Positions 18,865 to 27,463 of a stretch of 48,693 nt of DNA are shown piece after piece. The position numbers and the translations under genes were made by a program. This stretch comes from an uncultured Pseudobutyrivibrio sp. (GTDB lineage Bacteria > Bacillota > Clostridia > Lachnospirales > Lachnospiraceae), in the NCBI GenBank assembly GCA_946403965.1, contig CAMJBT010000021.1, positions 1 to 48,693 of the forward strand, given 5' to 3'. Under the pieces are notes generated by a model that saw only the letters and a program-made list of their open reading frames with translations, had not been told where the DNA came from and made no database searches. The first letter of the stretch is position 1; each line of letters opens with the position of its first letter.

Positions 18865-19492
18865 TAAAGGGCTTGTTATAGTATTATCTGGCTTTTCTGG
18901 AGCTGGAAAAGGTACTATCATGAAGCATTTATTGGAGGCCCATCCAAACGACTACAATCTTTCAATTTCTGCTACAACGAGAGGTATGAGAGCAGGAGAG
19001 AAAGATGGAAGAGAATATTTCTTCAAAACTCGTGAAGAGTTCGATGAAATGATTTCAAATAATGAGCTCTTAGAATATGCCACATTTAATGGCAATTCAT
19101 ACGGTACACCAAAAGCTTATGTAGAACAGCTCATAGAGCGTAGGAAAGATGTCATCCTTGAAATTGAAATCCAAGGGGCTCTTCAAGTAAAAAAGATGTA
19201 TCCTGATGCTTTGCTTTTATTTACAATGCCACCATCCGCAAAGGAGTTAGAAAATCGCCTTGTGGGAAGAGGAACAGAGACACCAGATGTTATTTCTCAG
19301 CGTCTGGCAATTTCTTGCAAAGAATCAGAATATATGGACAAGTATGATTACCTGATTATTAATGACTCTCTTGAGAGAGCTGTTGATCAGGTTCATAATA
19401 TAATTCAGGCAGAACATTTCAAAGTTGGACGAAATACATCAGCCATAAATGAAATGAAAAGCCAATTAAAGATGTTTGAAAGGAGTAATTAA
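18854..19492 (+). CDS. gmk: Guanylate kinase
   Basis: Phosphorylates GMP to GDP. The P-loop is SGFSGAGKGT near residue 12; GMP-binding residues lie in TRGMRAGEKDGREYFF near 43, and ILEIEIQGALQVKK near 97 is family-typical. The 212 residues are normal. The start is the first of two adjacent ATGs, preceded by AAAGGAGG inside remA. Coupling to rpoZ, 2 bases downstream, links nucleotide supply and transcription genes, a conserved Firmicute arrangement. Confidence 0.96.
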   Translation: MMHDKGLVIVLSGFSGAGKGTIMKHLLEAHPNDYNLSISATTRGMRAGEKDGREYFFKTREEFDEMISNNELLEYATFNGNSYGTPKAYVEQLIERRKDVILEIEIQGALQVKKMYPDALLLFTMPPSAKELENRLVGRGTETPDVISQRLAISCKESEYMDKYDYLIINDSLERAVDQVHNIIQAEHFKVGRNTSAINEMKSQLKMFERSN

Positions 19493-19494
19493 TT

Positions 19495-19737
19495 ATGATA
19501 CATCCATCTTATGTAGAACTTATGGAAAAGGTAAATGAAAATGTTGAGGTTGGTGAGGAGCCAGTAGTTAACTCACGTTATACAATCGTTGCTGCTACAG
19601 CAAAGCGTGCTCGTCAGATTATCGATGGTGCAGAGCCACTTATCAAATACAACAAAAAGGATAAGCCATTGTCAATTGCTGTTAATGAGCTTAATGACGG
19701 AGCTATCAACATTTTAAATGAGGAAGTAAATAATTAA
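19495..19737 (+). CDS. rpoZ: RNA polymerase omega subunit
   Basis: An 80-residue omega subunit that assists beta-prime folding and assembly. The core NSRYTIVAATAKRARQI near residue 26 holds the conserved Arg-rich helix, followed by KPLSIAVNELNDGAINI. It starts 2 bases after gmk with AAAGGAG inside the gmk end, and rimO begins 3 bases after its stop. Confidence 0.93.
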   Translation: MIHPSYVELMEKVNENVEVGEEPVVNSRYTIVAATAKRARQIIDGAEPLIKYNKKDKPLSIAVNELNDGAINILNEEVNN

Positions 19738-19740
19738 TCT

Positions 19741-21072
19741 ATGAAGGTTTTATTTGTTTCACTTGGTTGCGATAAAAATCTTGTTGATTCTGAACATATG
19801 CTTGGAGATCTTATGGATCATGGCTATACAATATGTGATGATGAGTCTGAAGCTGATATTATCGTAGTCAACACATGTGCTTTCATTGCAGATGCAATGG
19901 AAGAGAGCATTCAAAATATTATTGATTTAGGTGCCTATAAGGAATCTGGAAATTTAAAAGCGCTTATTGTCACAGGTTGTCTTGCACAACGATTTACCGA
20001 CGAAATAATTGCAGATCTTCCAGAAGTTGATGCAATCATTGGCACCAATTCATATGATGAACTGATTACAACAATCGACAGAATCATTTCTTCAAAAGTT
20101 GATGAAACAACTGTTGTAAAAAAAGATTTGGTTGGACTTCCAAAGGATGGAAGAAGAATGGTGACAACAGGTGGTCATTATGCATATCTTAAGATTGCTG
20201 AAGGCTGTAATAAACGTTGTACTTACTGTATCATTCCATTTTTAAGAGGTGACTACCGATCTGTTCCTATGGAACAAATACTGGCAGAAGCAAATCAGTT
20301 GGTTTCTGATGGAGTAAAAGAAATTATACTTGTCGCTCAAGAAACAACTGTTTATGGTACAGATTTATATGGTAAAAAATCATTACCTGAGCTTTTGAAT
20401 AAGCTATGCCAGATTGAAGGCCTTGAATGGATTCGTATTCTATATGCTTATCCTGAAGAGATCACAGATGAACTTATAGAAGTAATGGCTGCTCAGCCTA
20501 AGATATGTCATTATATTGATATGCCTATACAGCATTGTAATGACGAGCTACTTAAGAAAATGGGTAGAAAAACCAATAAGGCCGACATAATGAATATAGC
20601 GGCTAGACTTCGTAAAGCAATGCCTGATATATCACTTAGGACTACACTTATTTGTGGCTTTCCAGGTGAAACCGAAGAAATGCATCAAGAGCTTCTTCAG
20701 TTTATCAAAGATATGAAATTCGACAGACTTGGGGCATTTGCTTATTCACAGGAAGACGGCACCGTCGCAGCAAAATGGGAAAACCAGGTTGATGAAGATT
20801 TAAAACATCGTTGGCAAGAAGAAGTTATGTTATGCCAAAAGGATATTTCTCTTTCCAACAATGAAAATTACGTTGGTAAAACACTTCCTGTTTTTATTGA
20901 GGGAAAACTTCCTGAAGATGGTGTTTTCATTGGACGTACCTACCGTGATACCCCTTCAGTAGATGGTTTTATATTTGTTAATAGTGACACCGAACTTGTT
21001 AGCGGACAATTCGTTGATGTGTCTGTTACAAGTTTTGATGAATATGATTTAATAGGAGATGCAAAGTTATGA
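19741..21072 (+). CDS. rimO: Ribosomal protein S12 methylthiotransferase RimO
   Basis: A radical SAM enzyme that methylthiolates an Asp of ribosomal protein S12. The UPF0004 domain has SLGCDKN near 7, NTCAFI near 45 and TGCLAQR near 79. The SAM cysteines are in GCNKRCTYCIIPFLRG near 155, where IPFLRGDYRS rather than MiaB's RGRERSR marks the RimO branch. A C-terminal TRAM domain ends with FDEYDLIGDA. 443 residues. Its stop overlaps pgsA by 4 bases. Confidence 0.95.
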   Translation: MKVLFVSLGCDKNLVDSEHMLGDLMDHGYTICDDESEADIIVVNTCAFIADAMEESIQNIIDLGAYKESGNLKALIVTGCLAQRFTDEIIADLPEVDAIIGTNSYDELITTIDRIISSKVDETTVVKKDLVGLPKDGRRMVTTGGHYAYLKIAEGCNKRCTYCIIPFLRGDYRSVPMEQILAEANQLVSDGVKEIILVAQETTVYGTDLYGKKSLPELLNKLCQIEGLEWIRILYAYPEEITDELIEVMAAQPKICHYIDMPIQHCNDELLKKMGRKTNKADIMNIAARLRKAMPDISLRTTLICGFPGETEEMHQELLQFIKDMKFDRLGAFAYSQEDGTVAAKWENQVDEDLKHRWQEEVMLCQKDISLSNNENYVGKTLPVFIEGKLPEDGVFIGRTYRDTPSVDGFIFVNSDTELVSGQFVDVSVTSFDEYDLIGDAKL

Positions 21073-21611
21073 ATTTACCAAACAAATTAACACTATTCAG
21101 AGTAATTTTAATTCCGTTTTTCGTATTCTTCTTACTTATCAATCCTGAGAGCACAGCTCTTAGAATAATTGCCGACATCATCTTTATCGTAGCATCACTT
21201 ACTGATATGGCTGATGGCAAAATTGCACGCAAATACAACCTAGTTACAAACTTTGGCAAATTTATGGATCCCCTTGCAGACAAGCTTTTAGTTTGCTCAG
21301 CAATGATTTGTCTTATTTCCACAAAGCAGCTCTTTGCATGGTACGTAATCATTGTAATTGCAAGAGAATTTATTATTTCAGGATTCAGACTTATTGCTGC
21401 TGAAAATGGCTTGGTTATAGCTGCAAATATTTTTGGAAAGATTAAAACTACAACACAAATGATTATGATTATCATCCTTGTTGCTAATCTTCAATTCGGA
21501 TGGCTCCAGATTCTTGGAGAAATATTCAAGTGGGTTGCACTTATTATGACAATTTTATCACTTGTAATTTACATCTATCAGAATATTGATGTTCTTAAGG
21601 AGCAAAAATAA
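21069..21611 (+). CDS. pgsA: CDP-diacylglycerol-glycerol-3-phosphate 3-phosphatidyltransferase
   Basis: Makes phosphatidylglycerol phosphate, the committed step to phosphatidylglycerol, in the membrane. The CDP-alcohol phosphotransferase motif DG-x2-AR-x8-G-x3-D-x3-D is intact at about residues 57-80. The 180-residue protein has several hydrophobic segments and starts MNLPNKLTLFRV as in most Firmicute PgsA. It overlaps rimO by 4 bases (ATGA). Confidence 0.95.
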   Translation: MNLPNKLTLFRVILIPFFVFFLLINPESTALRIIADIIFIVASLTDMADGKIARKYNLVTNFGKFMDPLADKLLVCSAMICLISTKQLFAWYVIIVIAREFIISGFRLIAAENGLVIAANIFGKIKTTTQMIMIIILVANLQFGWLQILGEIFKWVALIMTILSLVIYIYQNIDVLKEQK

Positions 21612-21613
21612 TA

Positions 21614-22108
21614 GTGGATACTTTAGATATAGGTCAGATTGTTTATAAATTAATTGATGCCAAATCTACTGTGGCCACTGCAGAATCCTGCACGGGAGGG
21701 CTTATTGCAAGCTCTATCGTGGACATTCCAGGTGCATCAGATTGCTTTAATGAAGGATATATTACTTATTCAAACGAGGCAAAAATGAAGAATCTGGGAG
21801 TAAAAGATTCTACATTAATGGTTCACGGTGCAGTAAGCGCTGAGACAGCAAAAGAAATGGCAAAAGGCGTCAAGAGAGTGGCAAAATCTGATTTTGGAGT
21901 TTCATCTACAGGTATAGCAGGGCCTGGTGGCGGCTCACCCAAAAAGCCTGTAGGTCTTGTTTATATTGCATGTGCATATGGCCAAGATAAATGCAAAGTA
22001 AAGGAACTTCATCTAAAGGGTGATCGTACAGCTGTAAGAACATCAGCCACAAGAGAAGCCCTGTTATTGCTAGCAGATTGTCTTTTAGAAGAAGAGGGAA
22101 TTAATTGA
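21614..22108 (+). CDS. CinA C-terminal domain protein, nicotinamide-nucleotide amidohydrolase
   Basis: A stand-alone CinA C-terminal (PncC) domain of 164 residues, which deamidates NMN to NaMN for NAD recycling. The motifs are TAESCTGGLIAS near 20, TGIAGPGGGSPKKPVGLVY near 98, and the C-terminal AVRTSATREALLLL. The N-terminal MoCF-like half found in full CinA is missing, as in PncC of E. coli. The start is GTG. It overlaps rsmD by 4 bases. The pgsA-cinA-recA order of Bacillus is not kept here, since recA is not adjacent. Confidence 0.9.
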   Translation: MDTLDIGQIVYKLIDAKSTVATAESCTGGLIASSIVDIPGASDCFNEGYITYSNEAKMKNLGVKDSTLMVHGAVSAETAKEMAKGVKRVAKSDFGVSSTGIAGPGGGSPKKPVGLVYIACAYGQDKCKVKELHLKGDRTAVRTSATREALLLLADCLLEEEGIN

Positions 22109-22659
22109 GAATTATATCAGGAATCAGACGTGGAATGCTTCTAGAAACTCCAGAGGGTTTAGAAACAAGACCTACATCTGATCGAATAAAAGAAACTCTT
22201 TTTAACATGATTGGTTTTGATATCCCTGATTGCTATTTTTTAGATTTGTTTTCAGGTAGTGGTCAAATGGGAATTGAAGCCCTAAGTAGAGGAGCAGCAG
22301 AGGCTGTATTTGTTGAAAAGGATAAAAAAGCCTTAGGCTGCATTAATAAAAATCTTGCAAAAGCAAAGTTCGAAGATTGTTCTAAAGTTTTTAATGAGGA
22401 TGTTTTTTCAGCTCTTAGCAGGATAAAATGCCCTGATGGTTTTGACATAGTTTTTATGGATCCTCCATATAATAAACTTATTGAAAAGCAGGTGTTGGAG
22501 TTTCTATCAAATAAAGACTACATATTAGATAACACTTTAATCATTGTTGAAGCCAGTCTTGAAACATCATTTGATTATATTTCAGACCTGGGTTATACAA
22601 TCACAAAAGAAAAAGTCTATAAGACTAATAAACATATATTTTTGAAGAAGGCGTTATAA
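22105..22659 (+). CDS. rsmD: 16S rRNA (guanine966-N2)-methyltransferase RsmD
   Basis: A Rossmann-fold methyltransferase acting on G966 of 16S rRNA. Motif I is [19 protein letters not shown] near 44, and the catalytic NPPY-type motif is MDPPYNK near 116. The N-terminal [17 protein letters not shown] and [14 protein letters not shown] are signature RsmD segments. The start is TTG, overlapping the cinA stop by 4 bases; ATG alternatives would cut the RIISG motif. coaD follows 5 bases later, the common rsmD-coaD pair. Confidence 0.95.
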   Translation: MRIISGIRRGMLLETPEGLETRPTSDRIKETLFNMIGFDIPDCYFLDLFSGSGQMGIEALSRGAAEAVFVEKDKKALGCINKNLAKAKFEDCSKVFNEDVFSALSRIKCPDGFDIVFMDPPYNKLIEKQVLEFLSNKDYILDNTLIIVEASLETSFDYISDLGYTITKEKVYKTNKHIFLKKAL

Positions 22660-22664
22660 TTAAA

Positions 22665-23153
22665 ATGAAAAGAGCAATTTATCCAGGAAGTTTTGATCCA
22701 ATTACTTTTGGTCATTTGGATATTATTACTAGAGCTAGTAAACTATGTGACGAGTTAATTGTCGGCGTTTTAAATAACAATCAAAAAAACCCGTTGTTTT
22801 CCATAGACGAACGTGTTAGTATGATAAGTGAATTGACTGAAAATTTAGGCAATATAAAGGTGGAATCCTTTGAAGGCCTTTTAGTAGATTTTGCAAAGCA
22901 AAAAGATGCACAAGTAATTATTCGTGGTTTAAGAGCTGTTACTGATTTTGAAAATGAAATCCAGTTGGCCCAGTCAAATAAAGTTCAATATCCAGAATTA
23001 GAGACACTGTTTATGACCACATCTTTACAGTATTCTTATTTAAGTTCCACAGTTGCAAAGGAATTTGCATCATACGGAGGAGATATCAGCCTATTCGTTC
23101 CACCTCAGGTTATACCTCTTATTGAAGCTAAATACAAAAACAAGGAGAAGTAA
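22665..23153 (+). CDS. coaD: Phosphopantetheine adenylyltransferase
   Basis: Transfers AMP from ATP to 4'-phosphopantetheine in coenzyme A synthesis. The nucleotidyltransferase motif [15 protein letters not shown] (residues 5-19) has the T/HxGH signature, and the C-terminal [19 protein letters not shown] holds the ISSTxxR-like site. The 162 residues are typical. Confidence 0.96.
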   Translation: MKRAIYPGSFDPITFGHLDIITRASKLCDELIVGVLNNNQKNPLFSIDERVSMISELTENLGNIKVESFEGLLVDFAKQKDAQVIIRGLRAVTDFENEIQLAQSNKVQYPELETLFMTTSLQYSYLSSTVAKEFASYGGDISLFVPPQVIPLIEAKYKNKEK

Positions 23154-23158
23154 TTGTT

Positions 23159-23863
23159 ATGGCAAATCAAAGTAAAATCGAAGATATTATTGACGATATT
23201 GAAGCATATATTGATGATTGTAAGCCATCAGCTTTTTCAGCCAGCAAGATTATTGTTAATAAAGATGAATTAGAATCATTGCTTCAGGAGCTTCGTACAA
23301 AAACTCCTGATGAAATTAGAAAATATCAGCGTATGCTTGCTAATAGGGAACAGATTTTAGCCGATGCAAGAGCTAAAGCTGATGAGATTATTAGTCAAGC
23401 TCAAGTTCAGACAAATGAGCTTGTTTCAGAACACCAAATTATGCAACAGGCTTATGCTCAGGCAAACGAAGTTATTCTTATTGCTCAAAAAAATGCACAG
23501 GAAAAAATTGATAGAGCGACTGAAGATGCTAATAACATTCGTATGGGAGCCATTGCTTACACTGATGAGCTTTTAGCAAACATTCAAACAATTCTTGCTA
23601 ATTCAATCGAGACCACAAGAAGTAGAGATGATGCTTTCCTCGGTACAATGCAAGCATATCTCGATACTGTAAACGCAAATAGAGCGTCACTTGTTCCGGA
23701 TTCTCTTAATGATGGAAATGACGATCCAGCTTCAAGCTTGGATGCAACAGGAAGCGTTGCCGTTACAGATGAAACTCCTGTTGAGGTTTCAGGAGCTGAT
23801 TCATCTTCCGAAGATGATGTTCCAGCTTTGGATATACCAGATACATTTTTTAACAAAGAGTAA
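23159..23863 (+). CDS. Coiled-coil protein of unknown function after coaD
   Basis: A 234-residue protein with no recognisable enzyme motif. Residues 1-60 hold a short acidic helix followed by a basic segment. Residues about 60-150 form an Ala/Gln/Glu-rich coiled coil like those of ATP synthase b subunits or DivIVA-type scaffolds. From about 180 the tail is acidic and Ser/Asp/Glu-rich and ends PALDIPDTFFNKE. Similar proteins follow coaD in other Lachnospiraceae and are labelled ATPase-like, without evidence. No membrane segment is seen. It ends the yicC series at a terminator. Confidence 0.75.
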   Translation: MANQSKIEDIIDDIEAYIDDCKPSAFSASKIIVNKDELESLLQELRTKTPDEIRKYQRMLANREQILADARAKADEIISQAQVQTNELVSEHQIMQQAYAQANEVILIAQKNAQEKIDRATEDANNIRMGAIAYTDELLANIQTILANSIETTRSRDDAFLGTMQAYLDTVNANRASLVPDSLNDGNDDPASSLDATGSVAVTDETPVEVSGADSSSEDDVPALDIPDTFFNKE

Positions 23864-23873
23864 TTTAACTTTC

Positions 23874-23906
23874 AAGGCATCCAATTTTGGATGCCTTATA
23901 TATTTT
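23874..23906 (+). terminator. Terminator after the coaD group
   Basis: AAGGCATCC and GGATGCCTT form a perfect 9-base stem with loop AATTTT, followed by ATATATTTT. It lies 11 bases after the coiled-coil gene and 12 before the YgiQ start. Confidence 0.8.
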
Positions 23907-23917
23907 AAGAGGTATTT

Positions 23918-25906
23918 ATGCAACAATTTTTACCCGTTTCTAAAAAAGATATGAAAGAAAGAGGCATTGACCAATTAGATTTTGTCTATGTTTGTGGTGA
24001 TGCCTATGTTGATCATCCATCATTTGGTGCAGCCATAATATGTAGAATACTAGAACTTAATGGTTATTCTGTGGGAATCATCCCTCAGCCAGATTGGAAA
24101 GATGATAATTCGATCAATATACTAGGCGAGCCTCGCCTTGGATTTTTTGTATCTGCAGGTAATATGGATTCAATGGTGAATCACTATAGTGTGTCAAAAC
24201 ACCATAGAGATTATGATAACTATTCACCTGGTGGTAAAGCTGGGCTTAGACCAGATTACGCTACAATTGTATACTGCAATCTAATTAGACATACATACAA
24301 AACAAAGCCAATCATTATAGGCGGTATTGAGGCATCACTTCGAAGACTTGCCCATTATGATTATTGGTCAAATAAGGTTAGAAGGTCTATTCTTTTAGAC
24401 TCAGGCGCTGATATTATTTCATATGGTATGGGAGAGCGTTCTGTAGTGGAAATAGCAGATTGTCTTGCGTCTGGAATGGATGTTAAAGACATCACATACA
24501 TTGATGGTACAGTCTACAAAACTAGAGATAAATCATTCACTGAAGATGCATTGATTCTGCCATCTTTTGAGTCTATAAAAGCTGATAAAATGGAATACGC
24601 TAAAAGCTTTTACACTCAATACGTAAATACGGATGCATTTACAGCAAAAAAACTTGTTGAAACTTATGATGGGGCAATGTTTGTCATTCAAAATCCACCT
24701 CAAAAACCATTAACGAGACAAGAGATGGATGATGTTTACGCAATCGAATATATGCGTACCTATCACCCTATGTATGAAAAAGATGGCGGAATTCCTGCCA
24801 TAAAAGAAGTTAAATTTTCATTAATTAGTAACCGCGGTTGCTTTGGCGGTTGCAACTTCTGTGCGTTAACATTCCATCAAGGACGAATTATTCAGTCCCG
24901 TAGCCAGGAATCAATAATTAACGAAGCAAAACTTATCACTCAAGATAAGGACTTTAAAGGATATATTCATGATGTTGGCGGCCCTACAGCCAATTTTAGA
25001 AATCCATCCTGCAAAAAACAATTAGAAAAGGGTGTTTGCGCTAATAGACAGTGTTTATTCCCAACAAAATGTCCAAATTTACAAGTGGATCACAAAGAAT
25101 ATGTAGAGCTCCTTACAAAGCTAAGAAAGCTTCCTAAGGTAAAGAAAGTATTTGTGCGTTCTGGAGTACGTTTTGATTATGTAATGTATGATAAAGATGA
25201 CACATTCCTTAGGGATTTATGTAAATACCATATTAGCGGACAGCTAAAAGTGGCTCCTGAACACATTTCAAATAACGTTCTTAGTTATCTTGGTAAGCCG
25301 GATATTTCTGTATACAATGCTTTTTGTGATAAATATGCCAAGATTAATAAAGAACTTGGCCTCAAGCAGTATTTAGTGCCATATTTAATGAGCTCACATC
25401 CTGGTTCCACACTTGATGATGCGATTGCTTTAGCTGAATATCTAAGAGATCATCATTTATCACCAGAGCAAGTACAGGATTTTTATCCTACTCCTAGTAC
25501 TATTTCTACAACAATGTATTATACAGAAATAGATCCAAGAGATATGAAACCTGTATATGTTTGTAAAAATCCTCATGAAAAAGCTATGCAGCGTGCTCTT
25601 ATTCAGTATAAGAGACCAGAAAACTATGAGCTTGTCAAAGAAGCGCTATTAAAGGCAGGACGAGAGGATTTAATAGGCTTTGATGAAAACTGCCTTATCC
25701 CACCAAGAAAAATAAAGGGAAGAGATTTCAGAAATCCTGATACTAAGAATCATGATTCTAAAAAGACAGCTTCTAGCAGCAAGGCAACTAATTCAAAGAA
25801 AAATAATAAGAATTCTAATTCATTAAATAATAAATCTGGTCGGACAAACAACTCCGGCAAGCAAAGTAGGTCAAATGAAAGAACTAAAAATAGACAAAAA
25901 AGATAG
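23918..25906 (+). CDS. YgiQ family radical SAM protein
   Basis: A 662-residue radical SAM protein of the YgiQ/UPF0313 family. The N-terminal region has VCGDAYVDHPSFGAAII, and the cluster cysteines are in NRGCFGGCNFCALTFHQGR near residue 307. The YgiQ-specific C-terminal domain follows (QVQDFYPTPSTISTTMYYT). The substrate is unknown; the motifs and the DUF3362 region suggest a modification enzyme. The last 60 residues are a low-complexity Lys/Ser/Asn/Arg tail. Its end overlaps the next gene by 32 bases. Confidence 0.92.
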   Translation: MQQFLPVSKKDMKERGIDQLDFVYVCGDAYVDHPSFGAAIICRILELNGYSVGIIPQPDWKDDNSINILGEPRLGFFVSAGNMDSMVNHYSVSKHHRDYDNYSPGGKAGLRPDYATIVYCNLIRHTYKTKPIIIGGIEASLRRLAHYDYWSNKVRRSILLDSGADIISYGMGERSVVEIADCLASGMDVKDITYIDGTVYKTRDKSFTEDALILPSFESIKADKMEYAKSFYTQYVNTDAFTAKKLVETYDGAMFVIQNPPQKPLTRQEMDDVYAIEYMRTYHPMYEKDGGIPAIKEVKFSLISNRGCFGGCNFCALTFHQGRIIQSRSQESIINEAKLITQDKDFKGYIHDVGGPTANFRNPSCKKQLEKGVCANRQCLFPTKCPNLQVDHKEYVELLTKLRKLPKVKKVFVRSGVRFDYVMYDKDDTFLRDLCKYHISGQLKVAPEHISNNVLSYLGKPDISVYNAFCDKYAKINKELGLKQYLVPYLMSSHPGSTLDDAIALAEYLRDHHLSPEQVQDFYPTPSTISTTMYYTEIDPRDMKPVYVCKNPHEKAMQRALIQYKRPENYELVKEALLKAGREDLIGFDENCLIPPRKIKGRDFRNPDTKNHDSKKTASSSKATNSKKNNKNSNSLNNKSGRTNNSGKQSRSNERTKNRQKR

Positions 25907-26810
25907 TAATCAACGCTTTGATAAATTTTTAAAACGTGTGTTGCCAAATGCCAGCACAAGTTTTATTTATAAAATGCTTAGAAAAAAGAATATCACCCTT
26001 AATGAAAAGAAGGCTGATGGCTCTGAAAAAATTAATAAAGGTGATGTGGTAAAAATCTGGTTTTCTGACGAAACTTTTGCGAAAATGGCAGGAGAATCTG
26101 AAAAAGATGAACTTTATTATTCCATTAAGGAAATGAGCCACGATATTAGTATTGTTTTTGAAGATGATGACATGATTATCATCAATAAACCTGCTGGAAT
26201 AAAATCCCAAAAGGATTCTCCATCAGATATTTCCATAAATGAGATGGCCATTTCATATATGATTTCATCAGGGCAGCTATCCGAAGAAAGTTTTAAGCAT
26301 TTTCATCCTAGTGTTTGCAACAGATTAGATAGAAATACATCAGGTATTGTTCTTTTTGCAAAGAATCTTCATGCAGCACAGTCTCTTGGCGAAGCACTTA
26401 AAGATCGTAGCTGTAAAAAGCTTTATCGTGCTATTGTTATTGGAAAAATTGATTCTAAACAACAGATAGATGGCTTTTTATCAAAGGATGAAGCTACAAA
26501 TAAGGTTTCTATAACCAAGACTGAAACACATGATTCTAAGCCTATTAAAACCGCTTATAGTCCAATTAAAAATATTGGAGAGAACTTTACATTATTAGAG
26601 ATTCACCTGATTACTGGACGAACACATCAAATTAGAGCACATTTGGCATCAATAGGTCATCCAATTTTAGGTGATAATAAATACGGAAATACGATAATTA
26701 ACAAAGAACAAAAGGTGAGAGGACAACTTCTTCACGCATATTCTATAGAGTTTTCTGATGGAAGAAAATATGTCTGTGACTTGCCAGAGGAGTTTAATGG
26801 CTACTTATAA
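25875..26810 (+). CDS. RluA family pseudouridine synthase
   Basis: Isomerises uridine in rRNA or tRNA. An S4-like N-terminal domain (SNQRFDKFLKRVLPNASTSF) precedes the synthase core. The catalytic Asp is in CNRLDRNTSGIVLF near residue 152, and the conserved TGRTHQIRAHLASIGHPILGD is near 255. At 311 residues it is RluC/RluD-like; the exact target position cannot be assigned. The start lies inside the ygiQ 3' end and recU begins inside its own 3' end, a tightly overlapped trio. Confidence 0.92.
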   Translation: MKELKIDKKDSNQRFDKFLKRVLPNASTSFIYKMLRKKNITLNEKKADGSEKINKGDVVKIWFSDETFAKMAGESEKDELYYSIKEMSHDISIVFEDDDMIIINKPAGIKSQKDSPSDISINEMAISYMISSGQLSEESFKHFHPSVCNRLDRNTSGIVLFAKNLHAAQSLGEALKDRSCKKLYRAIVIGKIDSKQQIDGFLSKDEATNKVSITKTETHDSKPIKTAYSPIKNIGENFTLLEIHLITGRTHQIRAHLASIGHPILGDNKYGNTIINKEQKVRGQLLHAYSIEFSDGRKYVCDLPEEFNGYL

Positions 26811-27327
26811 ATCAAGGGGCTTAAGAGGCTCCACATTTGAAGAATTTATAAACAAAACAAATGCAGTTTACGCCGACAATGGCTTAGCTTTAATTCAAAA
26901 AATACCCACACCAATTACCCCTATTGATATGGATAAAAAAGGTCATATTACATTGGCATACTTTGATCAAAAATCTACGGTTGATTATGTAGGTGCAATT
27001 CAAGGTATTCCCGTATGTTTTGATGCGAAGGAGTGTAATAAGGATACTTTTCCATTACAAAATATTCATGCTCATCAGATTGATTTTATGTCAAAATGGG
27101 AAGCCCAGGATGGTTTAGCTTTTATTCTTATTTTCTTCAGTGAAAGGGATGTATATTATTATTTGACATTCGAAAAACTGAAATCATTTTGGGATAGAAT
27201 GGTAAACGGAGGAAGAAAAAGTTTTAGGATTGAAGAATTAGATGAACAGTACTTTTTTATTACAAAACCAAATCTTCTTGTTCCATATCTTGATATGATT
27301 AATATAGATTTAAATAATAGAAATTAA
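26797..27327 (+). CDS. recU: Holliday junction resolvase RecU
   Basis: Cleaves four-way junctions in Firmicutes, where it stands in for RuvC. The start MATYKSRGLRGSTFEEFINK is characteristic. The catalytic acidic core is visible in QKSTVDYVGAIQGIPVCFDAKE (Asp near 59, DAKE near 75), then HQIDFM and AFILIFF. From the ATG at 26797, preceded by AGAGGAG, it is 176 residues; an upstream in-frame ATG at 26758 lacks a ribosome site. It overlaps the pseudouridine synthase gene by 14 bases. No PBP1 gene is adjacent, unlike Bacillus. Confidence 0.93.
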   Translation: MATYKSRGLRGSTFEEFINKTNAVYADNGLALIQKIPTPITPIDMDKKGHITLAYFDQKSTVDYVGAIQGIPVCFDAKECNKDTFPLQNIHAHQIDFMSKWEAQDGLAFILIFFSERDVYYYLTFEKLKSFWDRMVNGGRKSFRIEELDEQYFFITKPNLLVPYLDMINIDLNNRN

Positions 27328-27332
27328 AAAAG

Positions 27333-27370
27333 AAGGCTTCTTGTTTAGTCAACAAGAGGTCTTATTTTTA
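27333..27370 (+). terminator. Terminator after recU
   Basis: Arms 27333-27345 and 27351-27363 pair over 13 positions (two wobbles) around TAGTC, followed by ATTTTTAATT. Confidence 0.75.
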
Positions 27371-27398
27371 ATTACCCTACAAGTTTAAGGATAACATT

Positions 27399-27426
27399 TA
27401 ACACTTTTATCATAATCTGCTGATAA
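27399..27426 (+). promoter_or_regulatory. Candidate sigma-28 (SigD-type) promoter of the chemoreceptor
   Basis: TAAC (27399-27402), 16 bases, GCTGATAA (27419-27426) resembles the motility sigma consensus TAAA-N15-GCCGATAA. It lies about 38 bases before the receptor ATG and no better sigma-A promoter is seen. The match is imperfect at one base in each box. Confidence 0.45.
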
Positions 27427-27463
27427 TATTACTTTAAATGATAATGTAAGGATGTTTTAGTAC

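Noticed and set aside
21026..21475. A 149-codon minus-strand frame over pgsA
   Set aside because: It is antisense to conserved PgsA motifs, and its hydrophobic composition mirrors the membrane segments of the real gene.
26758..26796. Longer N-terminus for RecU
   Set aside because: The added residues read out of the pseudouridine synthase gene, lack a ribosome site and precede the universal MATYKSRG-type RecU start.
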